Shown: one piece after another, positions 19,670 through 27,179 of the stretch | Layout of the letters: every line of letters begins with the position of its first letter | Position numbering within the stretch: the first letter of the stretch is position 1 | Assembly (NCBI GenBank): GCA_902363675.1 | Contig: CABJAV010000020.1 | Span: 1-50,805 of the forward strand | Length of the DNA: 50,805 nucleotides | Direction of reading: 5' to 3' | Source: Lachnospiraceae bacterium | GTDB taxonomy: Bacteria; Bacillota; Clostridia; Lachnospirales; Lachnospiraceae | Notes under the pieces: generated by a model | Databases searched by the model: none | What the model was told of the DNA's origin: nothing | The model's input: the letters and a program-made list of their open reading frames with translations, nothing else | Program-made: the position numbers and the translations under genes

Positions 19670-21274
19670 ATGCCTGTTAAATACGTCTTTGTCACTGGTG
19701 GTGTCGTTTCCGGACTTGGAAAAGGAATCACTGCCGCATCTCTCGGACGTCTGCTGAAGGCCCGTGGCTATAAAGTCACCATGCAGAAGTTCGACCCATA
19801 TATCAACATTGATCCGGGAACCATGAATCCGATCCAGCATGGTGAAGTCTTCGTTACCGATGACGGAGCTGAAACGGACTTGGATCTTGGTCACTATGAG
19901 CGTTTTATCGATGAGAGTCTGACAAAGAATTCCAACGTAACTACCGGTAAAGTATACTGGTCCGTTCTGCAGAAGGAACGCCGCGGTGATTACGGCGGAG
20001 GAACCGTTCAGGTTATTCCACATATTACAAACGAAATCAAAAGCCGCTTCTACCGTAACTTTACCTCAGACGATATGCATATCGCTATTATAGAAGTCGG
20101 AGGAACCGTCGGAGATATCGAAAGCCAGCCTTTCCTTGAAGCCATCCGCCAGTTCCAGCATGAAGTCGGACACGAGAATGCAATCCTGTGTCACGTAACT
20201 TTAATCCCATATCTGCGCGCTTCCGGTGAGCTGAAAACAAAGCCAACACAGGCAAGCGTTAAGGAATTACAGGGAATGGGTATCCAGCCGGATATCATTG
20301 TATGCCGTTCCGAGCAGCCTTTGGATCAGGGATTAAAAGATAAAATTGCTTTATTCTGTAACGTACCAAATTCTCATGTTCTGCAGAATCTTGATGTTGA
20401 ATATCTCTATGAGGCACCACTTGCCATGGAGCAGGAGAACCTTGCAAAAGTTGTCTGCGAAAGCTTAAAGCTGGATTGTCCGGAACCGGATCTGACCGAC
20501 TGGAAGGAGATGGTCAACGATCTGAGACATCCGACACAGGAAGTCCGCATCGCATTAGTTGGAAAATATACTGCACTGCATGACGCATACATTTCTGTTG
20601 TCGAAGCATTAAAGCATGGTGGAATTCCACTTCATACAACGATCGACATTAAATGGGTTGATTCCGAAGAACTCACAACCGATAATGTCGGTGAGCTTTT
20701 AGGCGACGTAAATGGAATTCTTGTTCCTGGTGGATTCGGTATCCGTGGTGTTGAAGGAAAAATCCTTGCCGCACGTTATGCACGTGAAAACAACATTCCT
20801 TACCTTGGCTTATGTCTTGGTATGCAGGTTGCTATCATTGAATTTGCAAGACATGTCTGTGGTTACAACGATGCCCACAGTATCGAGCTTGATCCAAACA
20901 CCACACATCCGGTAATCGCACTTATGCCAGACCAGAATGGTGTTGAAGATATCGGTGGAACATTAAGACTTGGTGCATACCCATGTGTACTTGACAAGGA
21001 TTCCAAGGCTTGCAAAGTATATGGTACAACTGAGATTTCCGAGCGTCATCGTCATCGTTACGAAGTAAACAATGATTACCGTACTGCTCTCGTGGAACAT
21101 GGTATGAAACTTTGTGGTACTTCCCCGGACGGCCGTATTGTAGAGATGATCGAACTTCCAGATCATCCATGGTTCATTGCTACACAGGCGCATCCGGAAC
21201 TGAAATCCAGACCAAACCGTCCACACCCGCTTTTCCGTGGATTTGTCGAGGCAGCAACCAAATGTAAACGCTAA
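19670..21274 (+). CDS. pyrG: CTP synthase
   Basis: Glutamine-dependent amination of UTP to CTP, the last step of pyrimidine nucleotide synthesis. The 534-residue protein has the synthase domain (P-loop [11 protein letters not shown] at about 10–20, residues 1–265) and a class I glutamine amidotransferase domain (about 290–534) with the nucleophile in [10 protein letters not shown] and the HPE of the triad (QAHPEL) near the end. ATG 19670 follows a perfect GAGGAGG and matches the family start [11 protein letters not shown]. A terminator at 21281–21309 closes the gene. Confidence 0.97.
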   Translation: MPVKYVFVTGGVVSGLGKGITAASLGRLLKARGYKVTMQKFDPYINIDPGTMNPIQHGEVFVTDDGAETDLDLGHYERFIDESLTKNSNVTTGKVYWSVLQKERRGDYGGGTVQVIPHITNEIKSRFYRNFTSDDMHIAIIEVGGTVGDIESQPFLEAIRQFQHEVGHENAILCHVTLIPYLRASGELKTKPTQASVKELQGMGIQPDIIVCRSEQPLDQGLKDKIALFCNVPNSHVLQNLDVEYLYEAPLAMEQENLAKVVCESLKLDCPEPDLTDWKEMVNDLRHPTQEVRIALVGKYTALHDAYISVVEALKHGGIPLHTTIDIKWVDSEELTTDNVGELLGDVNGILVPGGFGIRGVEGKILAARYARENNIPYLGLCLGMQVAIIEFARHVCGYNDAHSIELDPNTTHPVIALMPDQNGVEDIGGTLRLGAYPCVLDKDSKACKVYGTTEISERHRHRYEVNNDYRTALVEHGMKLCGTSPDGRIVEMIELPDHPWFIATQAHPELKSRPNRPHPLFRGFVEAATKCKR

Positions 21275-21280
21275 TACATT

Positions 21281-21309
21281 CCCGGAGGAGTTCGCTTCTC
21301 CGGGTTTTT
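21281..21309 (+). terminator. Intrinsic terminator of pyrG
   Basis: CCCGGAGGAG/CTTCTCCGGG (one G·U pair) with a TTCG loop and TTTTT, 6 nt past the stop codon. Confidence 0.92.
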
Positions 21310-21355
21310 ATTACATGAAACACATCTTTGATACGTTTCACAGGAGCAATCATTT

Positions 21356-22351
21356 ATGCCAAAATCAACGAAACAAAAACAGAAACTTTTTTATATTCTT
21401 GATTATCTGCGCAGTCAGACAGACGAAACGCACGTAGTCACGACACCTCAGATCATCGCATATCTGGAAGCTAACGGTATCAGTGCCGAACGAAAAAGTA
21501 TCTACAATGATATTCAGACACTCAACGACTATGGCTTTGACATCATTCGGATTGACGGTCCCAAAGGTGGATACAGACTTCTCTCCCGTGAATTTGAACT
21601 GGCAGAAGTAAAGCTGCTTGTAGACCTTGTCCAGTCTTCCAAGTTCATCACGACCACAAAATCGCGGGAACTAATCCACAAACTGGAAAGTTTTGTCAGC
21701 AATCACGATGCCCGAAAACTGCAGCGTCAGGTCGTAGTCATTGACCGCAACAAAACGATCAATGAAACCATTTACTACAGTGTAGATATGATTTATGCTG
21801 CAATATCCAGCAATGTGCAGATTCGTTTCCAATATTTTGACTGGGATGTGCATAAACAGATGAAGCTGCGCAAGGACGGCGCTTTTTACGAGGTAAGTCC
21901 ATGGCTTCTGACATGGGATGATGAAAATTATTACCTGGTTGCCTACGATTTCCAGGCTGGAATTCTGAAGCACTATCGCGTGGACAAAATGCTGCGCCTC
22001 TCTTTAACGGATGATGTCCGTGAGGGAAAAGAATGCTTCGACAAACTCGATGTAGCCGCTTATTCCAAAAAGACATTTGGCATGTTTGCCGGTGAAGAAA
22101 AAACCATACAATTGCTCTGCGATCAGACAATGACAGGGGTTATCATCGACCGTTTCGGAAGTGATGTTGCCATCCGGCCAAAAGATGATACCCACATTCT
22201 CGTCCGCGTCAATGTTGCTGTCAGCCCGCAGTTCTACGGCTGGCTCTCCGGTCTGTCCGGCAAAGTATGCATCCTGTCACCATCCGAAATTGCCCTGGAT
22301 TATCAGAAATACCTGCAAAATATTTTGGACAGTTATAAAAACAATTGTTAA
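21356..22351 (+). CDS. WYL-domain transcriptional regulator
   Basis: A 331-residue DNA-binding regulator: an N-terminal winged helix-turn-helix (about 10–75, with STKQKQKLFYILDYL and then ERKSIYNDIQTLNDYGFDI), a central WYL ligand-sensing domain (about 135–225, containing VSPWLLTWDDENYYLVAYD), and a C-terminal WCX extension. Such proteins respond to small ligands or nucleic acids. It is followed 28 nt later by two small genes (DUF4250, DUF6472), probably in one transcript. Targets are not evident. Confidence 0.9.
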   Translation: MPKSTKQKQKLFYILDYLRSQTDETHVVTTPQIIAYLEANGISAERKSIYNDIQTLNDYGFDIIRIDGPKGGYRLLSREFELAEVKLLVDLVQSSKFITTTKSRELIHKLESFVSNHDARKLQRQVVVIDRNKTINETIYYSVDMIYAAISSNVQIRFQYFDWDVHKQMKLRKDGAFYEVSPWLLTWDDENYYLVAYDFQAGILKHYRVDKMLRLSLTDDVREGKECFDKLDVAAYSKKTFGMFAGEEKTIQLLCDQTMTGVIIDRFGSDVAIRPKDDTHILVRVNVAVSPQFYGWLSGLSGKVCILSPSEIALDYQKYLQNILDSYKNNC

Positions 22352-22379
22352 CAGTATTTGAGAAAGGAAGGAATCTATT

Positions 22380-22556
22380 ATGAATTTACCAAAAGATCCT
22401 GTCATGTTACTCTCCGTCGTTAATACACAGTTGCGCGACCATTATTCAACGCTGGATGAACTTGCTTCTGCCTATATGGTTGAAAAGCAGGACCTCATCG
22501 ACCGTCTGGCATCCATCAATTACACCTACGATGCTGACCAGAATCAGTTTATTTAA
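22380..22556 (+). CDS. DUF4250 domain protein
   Basis: A 58-residue acidic protein beginning MNLPKDPVMLLSVVNTQLRD, which I recognise as the DUF4250 family found across Lachnospiraceae and relatives. It is predicted all-helical, possibly a small helix-turn-helix. AAAGGAAGG lies 9 nt before the ATG. No function is known. The gene lies between the WYL regulator and a DUF6472 gene 19 nt downstream. Confidence 0.85.
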   Translation: MNLPKDPVMLLSVVNTQLRDHYSTLDELASAYMVEKQDLIDRLASINYTYDADQNQFI

Positions 22557-22575
22557 AAATGAAAGTGAGATTGTT

Positions 22576-22752
22576 ATGTCTACAAGTTGTGATTTTTGTG
22601 CTTACAATGAATATGATGAAGATGACGAAGCTTACTACTGCTCCGTGAATATGGATGAAGATGATATGGCGCGGTTTATGCAGAGTAGTTATAAGGAGTG
22701 TCCGTATTACCGGTCCGGGGACGAGTATAAAGTGGTTCGTCACCAGATGTAG
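22576..22752 (+). CDS. DUF6472 family protein
   Basis: A 58-residue Cys-rich acidic protein (C5, C8, C22, C42) with a cluster of Asp/Glu/Tyr (YDEDDEAYYC) and an ending PYYRSGDEYKVVRHQM. It resembles small DUF6472 proteins of Clostridia, probably metal-binding. An in-frame ATG at 22456 overlaps the DUF4250 gene and is discounted. The stop codon is 49 nt before the large hairpin element at 22802. Confidence 0.82.
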   Translation: MSTSCDFCAYNEYDEDDEAYYCSVNMDEDDMARFMQSSYKECPYYRSGDEYKVVRHQM

Positions 22753-22801
22753 AGTTGTTCGACCTCAAAAGGCGCTATGGAAGTGTTTTCATACAAGGGA
22801 C

Positions 22802-22960
22802 GGAAGAGGGCGCACTACATTCTTTTTTCAGAAAAATTTGCAAGTTAACTCTGTGATTGGTTTTGGACGGTTGGCTGAGATACACGCTATTTGCCAAGAC
22901 AATGGAACCACAGAGCAGTTGCAAATTTGTTCTTCAAAAAGAAGTAGTGCGCCCTCTTCC
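22802..22960 (+). repeat. ~159-nt self-complementary element, copy A
   Basis: A near-complete hairpin. Outer arms of 17 bp are perfect (22802–22818 with 22944–22960), then comes a one-base bulge, then 8 bp (22820–22827 with 22936–22943). A conserved inner stem follows: AGAAAAATTTGCAA at 22830–22843 with 22919–22933, and CTCTGTG/CACAGAG at 22849–22855 with 22909–22915. The apical part contains GGTTGGCTGAGA and AATGGAACCACAGAGCAG. Copy B (26031–26186, opposite strand) shares the inner stem and apex almost base for base but has unrelated outer arms. Oriented with DUF6472, whose 3' end it follows. Its far side abuts a UvrA remnant. Confidence 0.85.
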
Positions 22961-22965
22961 TGTGT

Positions 22966-23197
22966 GTGGAAAAACGCCAGCTTTATGCTTTAAGTTCTTT
23001 GCCTCGGTTGTTTTTGCGTAAACTTTTCTCAGTTCATCATGTACATTCGCATAGGTGGCTACCGTTGATCTCACATTTATTCCAATCGGAGATGCATCGA
23101 TCAGTTTCACATGTGAAATTCCATCCGCAACAACACTCTTTACGTGTTCTGGCAAATGCGTATGGTTCAGACTTGCCTCCAGTCCCGGAATCAGGCT
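22966..23197 (-). pseudogene. UvrA-like ABC ATPase, internal/3' remnant
   Basis: An open frame of about 77 codons matching the central-to-distal region of UvrA-family proteins: PGLEASLNHTHLPEHV, then VKLIDASPIG, STVATYANVHDELRKVYA and TTEAKNLKHKAGVF, the stretch that normally precedes the second zinc finger. It is cut at its start by the end of the IS605-type element and at its end by the outer arm of palindrome copy A, where the frame runs into a few foreign codons and stops. The matching N-terminal remnant is at 24858–25009. About 400 codons between the two are missing. Confidence 0.75.
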
Positions 23198-23400
23198 GTG
23201 AACTACCCATTGTCTAAAGCCAATGGGCTTCCTGCTTCGCAGACCTCGTTTCTACGTTCCACTCCGGTCGGAGCAGAACAAACATCCACCGGATGTTTTG
23301 CTCCCTACTATCTCCACAGGCGTTAATTCGGGCAGTCCCTACCCTATATTGTTATTTTTATGCTATTTGTCTTAATCCTTCTTCCAATATATTCTTTGCT
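23198..23400 (-). ncRNA. Putative omega RNA (TnpB guide RNA scaffold)
   Basis: The right end after the tnpB stop codon is about 160 nt of non-coding, hairpin-rich DNA: AAACATCCGGTGGATGTTTTG and further stems, then the right-end hairpin. In this family the 3' part of tnpB plus the right end is processed into the guide RNA, with the guide taken from bases just outside the element. Here that outside sequence (below 23198) is UvrA-like DNA. The 5' boundary inside tnpB is a guess. Confidence 0.55.
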
Positions 23401-24461
23401 GCATTGATATCCCTGTCATGATTTGTTCCACAGACAGGACATATCCATTCCCTTACTGACAGATTTTTCGTCTCTGTATTTTGGTATCCACAGACTGAAC
23501 ACAATTGACTACTGGCATAGAATGTATCTATTTTGACATATTTTCTGCCATTCCACTTGGCCTTATATTCTAACTGTCTTGTCAGCTCATGCCATGATAC
23601 ATCACTTATGGACTTTGCCAAATGATGATTTTTTACCATGTTTTTTATCTGCAAATCTTCCGAAACTATCACTTGGTTTTCACTGATAATCTCATGTGAC
23701 ATCTTGTGCAGATAATCTTTTCTGGTATTTGTTATTTTCTCATGGCATAATGCTATCTTTTTCTTTGTTTTGTAGTAATTTTGACTTCTTTTCTCTTTAT
23801 GGGCTAACTGCCTTTGCAGTTTCACCAGTTTCTTTTCGTATTTTCTGATGATTTTGGGATTTTCGTATTTTTTTCCATCAGAAGTAATACATAACTCCTT
23901 AATACCTAAATCTATTCCGGTATTTTGATTTGTATGTGGCAGTTCCGTGTGTTCTGTTTCCACTAAAATTGATACATAATATTTTCCACTCGGAACTTGT
24001 GATATCGTTGCCGATTTTATCTGTCCACTAAAATTTCTATGCAGTTTTGCTTTTATACCTTTTAATTTAGGCAGTTTTACTCTATTGCACCCGAAATCTA
24101 CTGTTATATTGCCATTCGTAAAATTTGTTGTATATGACTTATGATTATCGTGTTTACTCTTAAACTTCGGATAACCTGCATGTTCCTTAAAAAATTTCTG
24201 GTATGCAGCATCCATGTTGTAAATTGCATTTGTCAGAGCAAATTTATCCACTTCTTTCAGCCATTCATATTCTTTCTTTAATTGTCTGTTGCAGTAATTG
24301 TTACAGTCGGTTTTACTAACTGATTTTTTCTCTTTCTCATATACTTCTTTCCGGTATACCAGGGTCTGATTATACACAAAACGGCAACAGCCAAATGTTT
24401 TTGCAATCTGTATTTTCTGCTCATTATCAGGGTATATTCTGTATTTATATGCCTTTAACAT
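23358..24461 (-). CDS. tnpB: IS605-type TnpB RNA-guided nuclease
   Basis: 367 residues, a normal length. RuvC-like catalytic residues are all present: D184 in GIDLGIK, E268 in VSEDL, D351 in DRDINAAKN. The zinc ribbon is complete (C321, C324, C341, C344). TnpB proteins use a right-end-derived RNA to cut DNA next to a short motif and help the element persist; they are ancestors of Cas12. Start ATG 24461 lies 18 nt after the tnpA stop. Since tnpA is broken, this protein may now act without transposition or may simply not yet have decayed. Confidence 0.92.
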   Translation of the reverse strand: MLKAYKYRIYPDNEQKIQIAKTFGCCRFVYNQTLVYRKEVYEKEKKSVSKTDCNNYCNRQLKKEYEWLKEVDKFALTNAIYNMDAAYQKFFKEHAGYPKFKSKHDNHKSYTTNFTNGNITVDFGCNRVKLPKLKGIKAKLHRNFSGQIKSATISQVPSGKYYVSILVETEHTELPHTNQNTGIDLGIKELCITSDGKKYENPKIIRKYEKKLVKLQRQLAHKEKRSQNYYKTKKKIALCHEKITNTRKDYLHKMSHEIISENQVIVSEDLQIKNMVKNHHLAKSISDVSWHELTRQLEYKAKWNGRKYVKIDTFYASSQLCSVCGYQNTETKNLSVREWICPVCGTNHDRDINAAKNILEEGLRQIA

Positions 24462-24479
24462 CCACTGTCACCCTCTTTC

Positions 24480-24795
24480 TCAACCTTGATTTTCTATATA
24501 TCTTTTCAGCATTTCTTCCGATACATTTCCTACACTACAGGCAAAATATCTATCTGTCCAAAAGATATGTTCTTTCCAGAATTGTTTTCGTAAATATTGA
24601 GGATATCTTTTCCATATATCTTATTATCACACTGTGTCTCTGACATATCTCATACGAAAACTGTTTTATATCATCTGATATCCGTCTCGAAACCAGTAAT
24701 TTCTTTCTATATTTGCAGACAAAAATAATGTGATATTGTAATAGGTATTTGTGTCTGTTTTTAGATTTCCATGTTCCCATGCCATGAGTATACAA
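24480..24795 (-). pseudogene. tnpA: Broken IS200/IS605 Y1 transposase
   Basis: The N-terminal half (MGTWKSKNRHKYLLQYHIIFVCKYRKKLL…) reads normally to RYME near 24612. Sequence then jumps to KEHIFWTDRYFACSVGNV in another frame and ends with EEMLKRYIENQG. About 30–35 codons are missing, including the HUH metal-binding motif, and the frame is shifted. The catalytic-Tyr helix (RYIENQ) survives but cannot be translated in frame. The transposase is therefore dead; movement would need a helper in trans. Confidence 0.85.
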
Positions 24796-24857
24796 TAATT
24801 TCTGATTTTTGGCTACCTTAACCCACCGTCTAAAGCCAGTGGGATTGCGGTAGCCCT

Positions 24858-25009
24858 ATTTCAAGAACCATCGTTGTCTTTCCGGAGCCGGATACTCCTG
24901 CAATCCCGACAATCTGATGCAGCGGGACATTTACATTTACGTTTTTTAAGTTGTGGACGCACGTGCCCCTTACTTCTATGTATTTTGGTTCGTTGTGACT
25001 GTTTTCCAT
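24858..25009 (-). pseudogene. UvrA-like ABC ATPase, N-terminal remnant
   Basis: ATG 25009 opens about 50 codons: MENSHNEPKYIEVRG, HNLKNVNVNVP, then the Walker A GVSGSGKTT, the usual N-terminus of a UvrA-family protein (repair or drug-resistance paralogue). The frame then enters the IS605 left end. A GGAG inside the stop region of the CYTH gene serves as its ribosome site, so it was the second gene of that operon. The downstream remnant is at 22966–23197. Confidence 0.78.
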
Positions 25010-25015
25010 GACGGG

Positions 25016-25582
25016 TTACTCCTTTGCCTGCTGTCTGCACATCAACATGGATAAATAGGACGTTCTTGTTGTATCCTGCATACAATATCCAAGTTGATTC
25101 AGAATACGCTCCAGCTTTTCCAACGCTTCTTCACGTTGTGCTTCTTTGTCTGCCAGTATTTCCAGTTCCAGATAATCGCCCAGGCCTTTTACATTATCCA
25201 CACAGGCAGTAATTGTCCCGTTCTTCCAATACTGTCTTTGTTTTTCCACCGGAGGAACCGGCACAAATCCGATATGCGCCAAAATTTCCCTTCCGGTTTC
25301 TGCGTCCCCGATTTCGGTCTCCAGCTCTTTTCTTGTCATGGAAGTCTGGTCAAGTTTTGCCCCTTTGTAGGTGATGACGGCGGACTGTTCTTTTGTATGC
25401 AGGTTTTCAACCGTGCGAATGCGAAGCGCTTCATCCAGTGCTGCAAAATCATGGTGTGCGGCCGTATAGTACGTGTCGGTTTCCACCACCAGCTCCTCTT
25501 CTGTAAAACCGAGCTGTTTTAAGGATGCGGTAATTTCTGCTTTGTCACGGATTTTTAATTTCAGTTCTACCTCGATGCTCAT
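25016..25582 (-). CDS. CYTH-domain protein (class IV adenylate cyclase / CyaB-like phosphatase)
   Basis: A 188-residue CYTH (CyaB–thiamine triphosphatase) domain. The defining ExExK motif is at E4, E6, K8 (IEVELKLKI), followed by the barrel strands with RIRTVEN, ITYKG, RKELETEI and, at the end, a YLELEI strand. Family members bind triphosphates and metal in a beta tunnel; many annotated as CyaB are triphosphatases or have unknown substrates. GGAG precedes ATG 25582 by about 10 nt. The gene was in an operon with the UvrA-like gene, now destroyed. Confidence 0.87.
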   Translation of the reverse strand: MSIEVELKLKIRDKAEITASLKQLGFTEEELVVETDTYYTAAHHDFAALDEALRIRTVENLHTKEQSAVITYKGAKLDQTSMTRKELETEIGDAETGREILAHIGFVPVPPVEKQRQYWKNGTITACVDNVKGLGDYLELEILADKEAQREEALEKLERILNQLGYCMQDTTRTSYLSMLMCRQQAKE

Positions 25583-25632
25583 AAATAACGATCTCCATTC
25601 ACTTGCGCATTATCTTGGGTACTTTCCTGCAT

Positions 25633-25675
25633 ACGCTCTATTTCAAAATTATACGCAAAGACGCTCTATTTCAAA
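25633..25675 (-). promoter_or_regulatory. Probable cyaB-like promoter flanked by a 15-bp direct repeat
   Basis: The plus-strand 15-mer ACGCTCTATTTCAAA occurs at 25633–25647 and 25661–25675, 28 nt apart. Between them, on the minus strand, lies TATAAT, a likely -10 box for the CYTH gene. The upstream copy includes TTGAAA, 15 nt from the -10, usable as a suboptimal -35. The arrangement suggests a regulator binding both copies; this is inference. Confidence 0.45.
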
Positions 25676-25730
25676 TAGTCCACTTTTTCTTTTCAACATA
25701 TACCGTAAAAATTGTAAACTCAAACGTGTC

Positions 25731-25869
25731 ATGGACATATGCAAAAAAATTTTCTATAGATCCAATGAGCCAAATAAAACAGGACATTTTCCATAACTTT
25801 TTCCCCATACATCCATTTTTCATTTTTTGACTGGACATAACTATTGCATTTTTCCCCATATGTCCATTT
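25731..25869. repeat. Cluster of direct and inverted repeats in a 620-nt gene-free gap
   Basis: TTTTTCCCCATA plus CCATTT form a 21-nt direct repeat (25798–25818 and 25849–25869, two mismatches, 51-nt spacing). ATGGACATATG (25731–25741) is a perfect inverted match of CATATGTCCAT (25857–25867). The gap 25583–26203 otherwise holds only the promoter above and palindrome copy B; I find no ORF or RNA gene in it. Confidence 0.6.
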
Positions 25870-26030
25870 GCACTCTTACAAGTATCACTTTATTAGTATA
25901 TAACAAAACAAACGCAAAAACATCACTTCATTTCACCTTGGATCTCTGTTTTCCTCTTCCATCACTTTTCAATATAAAAAAGCCACCATACATCTACACA
26001 TACATGATGACTCCCCTTATTAAGTATATA

Positions 26031-26186
26031 GAAAAAGAAACCATACTTCTTTCGGAAGAACAAATTTGCAACTGCTCTGTGGTTCCATTGGCTCCGCGAA
26101 TCGCGCGCTTCTCAGCCAACCGCCCAAAATCGCTCACAGAGTTATTTTGCAAATTTTTCTGTAAAAGAATGTATGGTTTCTTTTTC
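26031..26186 (-). repeat. ~156-nt self-complementary element, copy B
   Basis: Outer arms GAAAAAGAAACCATAC (26031–26046) and its exact complement (26171–26186) form 16 bp, then a one-base bulge and 6 bp, then the same inner stem and apex as copy A when read on the minus strand (AGAAAAATTTGCAA, ACTCTGTGA, CGGTTGGCTGAGA, CAATGGAACCACAGAGCAG, TTGCAAATTTGTTCTTC). It begins 17 nt after the stop codon of the cytidylate-kinase-like gene and points the same way. Its distal arm ends in TTTCTTTTTC, so it could act as that gene's terminator. Confidence 0.85.
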
Positions 26187-26203
26187 GTTACTTAATCACT
26201 CAT

Positions 26204-27166
26204 CTACTTTGTTTCTTTCTTACGAAGCTTCGCTTTCGCCTGTCGATTAATCAATCTTCCGATCAATTCTACCGATTCATCAATACCATAGCAGGCACTG
26301 TTGATACACAGATCATAGTTGATAGCATCTCCCCAGTGCTTTCCGGTATAGGAATGATAATAATCCTGATGCTTATGATCCATCTTACGAACCAGATTAA
26401 TTGCCTGCTTCAAATCCAGGTTCTTCAGTTCCATCATACGACGCACACGGATTGCAAACGGTGCAGTGATGTAAATACTAATGTGCGGAATATGCTGTCC
26501 TGTCAGTACAACATCTGCTGCTCGTCCCATTACAATCATATCTTCCTGCTTTGCCAGCTCACAAATCAATGCGCTTTGGCGGAAGAAAGAAGCATCTTTC
26601 TTTGACAGTCCATGGTAACGATTGAAAGAACTGATCTTGGATGCATCCGGACCGAATTCTTTGACATCCCGACGTTCCAGAATCTGATTTAAAACAGCTT
26701 CATCATAATAGTTAATATGCAATGCCTCAGCCAATGCAAAACCGATATCTGTACCGGCACTTCCGTGTGAACGGCTGATACAGATAACAAGGTGATCTTT
26801 CTCTGAAAAATTCTTACTCAAAATAGAAGAATTCATATCTGCAAGATCTTCATCCACAATATCGACGGATCCAAAACTCTTCGGCAGATTGGCAATCTCT
26901 TCAAGAATGGAATTATATTCGATAAGCAAATCATGACGTACCTGCTTATCACGAATACTTCTTGCCATATTTCCAATCAGAGCCATCTCACTTCGAAGCA
27001 GATGTCCCTGCGGATTGGAGGTAATCAGCATTGTCAGATTTTCAATAGTACGAACCTTTTCTCCGGTAAATGTCTTTCCGAGGTTTGAACCGGAAGCTTT
27101 GTACACTTTCTCATCCAGTTCATAGATTTGGTTCGCCAGCTTTTTGTAAATTTCTTTGTTTTCCAT
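26204..27166 (-). CDS. Cytidylate-kinase-like family protein
   Basis: 320 residues. The C-terminal two-thirds (about 125–310) is a P-loop kinase of the cytidylate-kinase-like family (SRSHGSAGTDIG at about 131–142, then a lid-like region with FFRQSALICELA and MGRAADVVL). The N-terminal 120 residues form a helical extension not found in Cmk itself. The true substrate of this family is unsettled, so it should not be named cmk. The antiporter gene lies 13 nt upstream and shares the transcript; palindrome copy B lies right behind it. Confidence 0.8.
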   Translation of the reverse strand: MENKEIYKKLANQIYELDEKVYKASGSNLGKTFTGEKVRTIENLTMLITSNPQGHLLRSEMALIGNMARSIRDKQVRHDLLIEYNSILEEIANLPKSFGSVDIVDEDLADMNSSILSKNFSEKDHLVICISRSHGSAGTDIGFALAEALHINYYDEAVLNQILERRDVKEFGPDASKISSFNRYHGLSKKDASFFRQSALICELAKQEDMIVMGRAADVVLTGQHIPHISIYITAPFAIRVRRMMELKNLDLKQAINLVRKMDHKHQDYYHSYTGKHWGDAINYDLCINSACYGIDESVELIGRLINRQAKAKLRKKETK

Positions 27167-27179
27167 AGCCTTCTACCTC

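Larger units (their letters stand above)
23198..24861 (-). mobile_element. IS200/IS605-family insertion sequence
   Basis: Carries tnpA (broken) and tnpB (intact) in tandem on the minus strand. Both ends have the family's subterminal hairpins: CCCATTG/CAATGGG at about 23208–23230 (right end) and CCCAC/GTGGG at about 24821–24842 (left end), each with TCTAAAGCCA in the loop side. There are no inverted terminal repeats and no visible target duplication, as expected for Y1 transposition. It sits inside the UvrA-like gene. Exact ends are estimated from where the flanking UvrA reading stops. Confidence 0.85.

Noticed and set aside
22934..23155. A stand-alone 73-residue protein
   Set aside because: The reading is a UvrA fragment that begins at an internal Met and ends inside the palindrome arm; treated as a pseudogene.
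25633..25869. CRISPR-like array
   Set aside because: Only two copies each of two different repeats with irregular spacing; no cas genes in the window.
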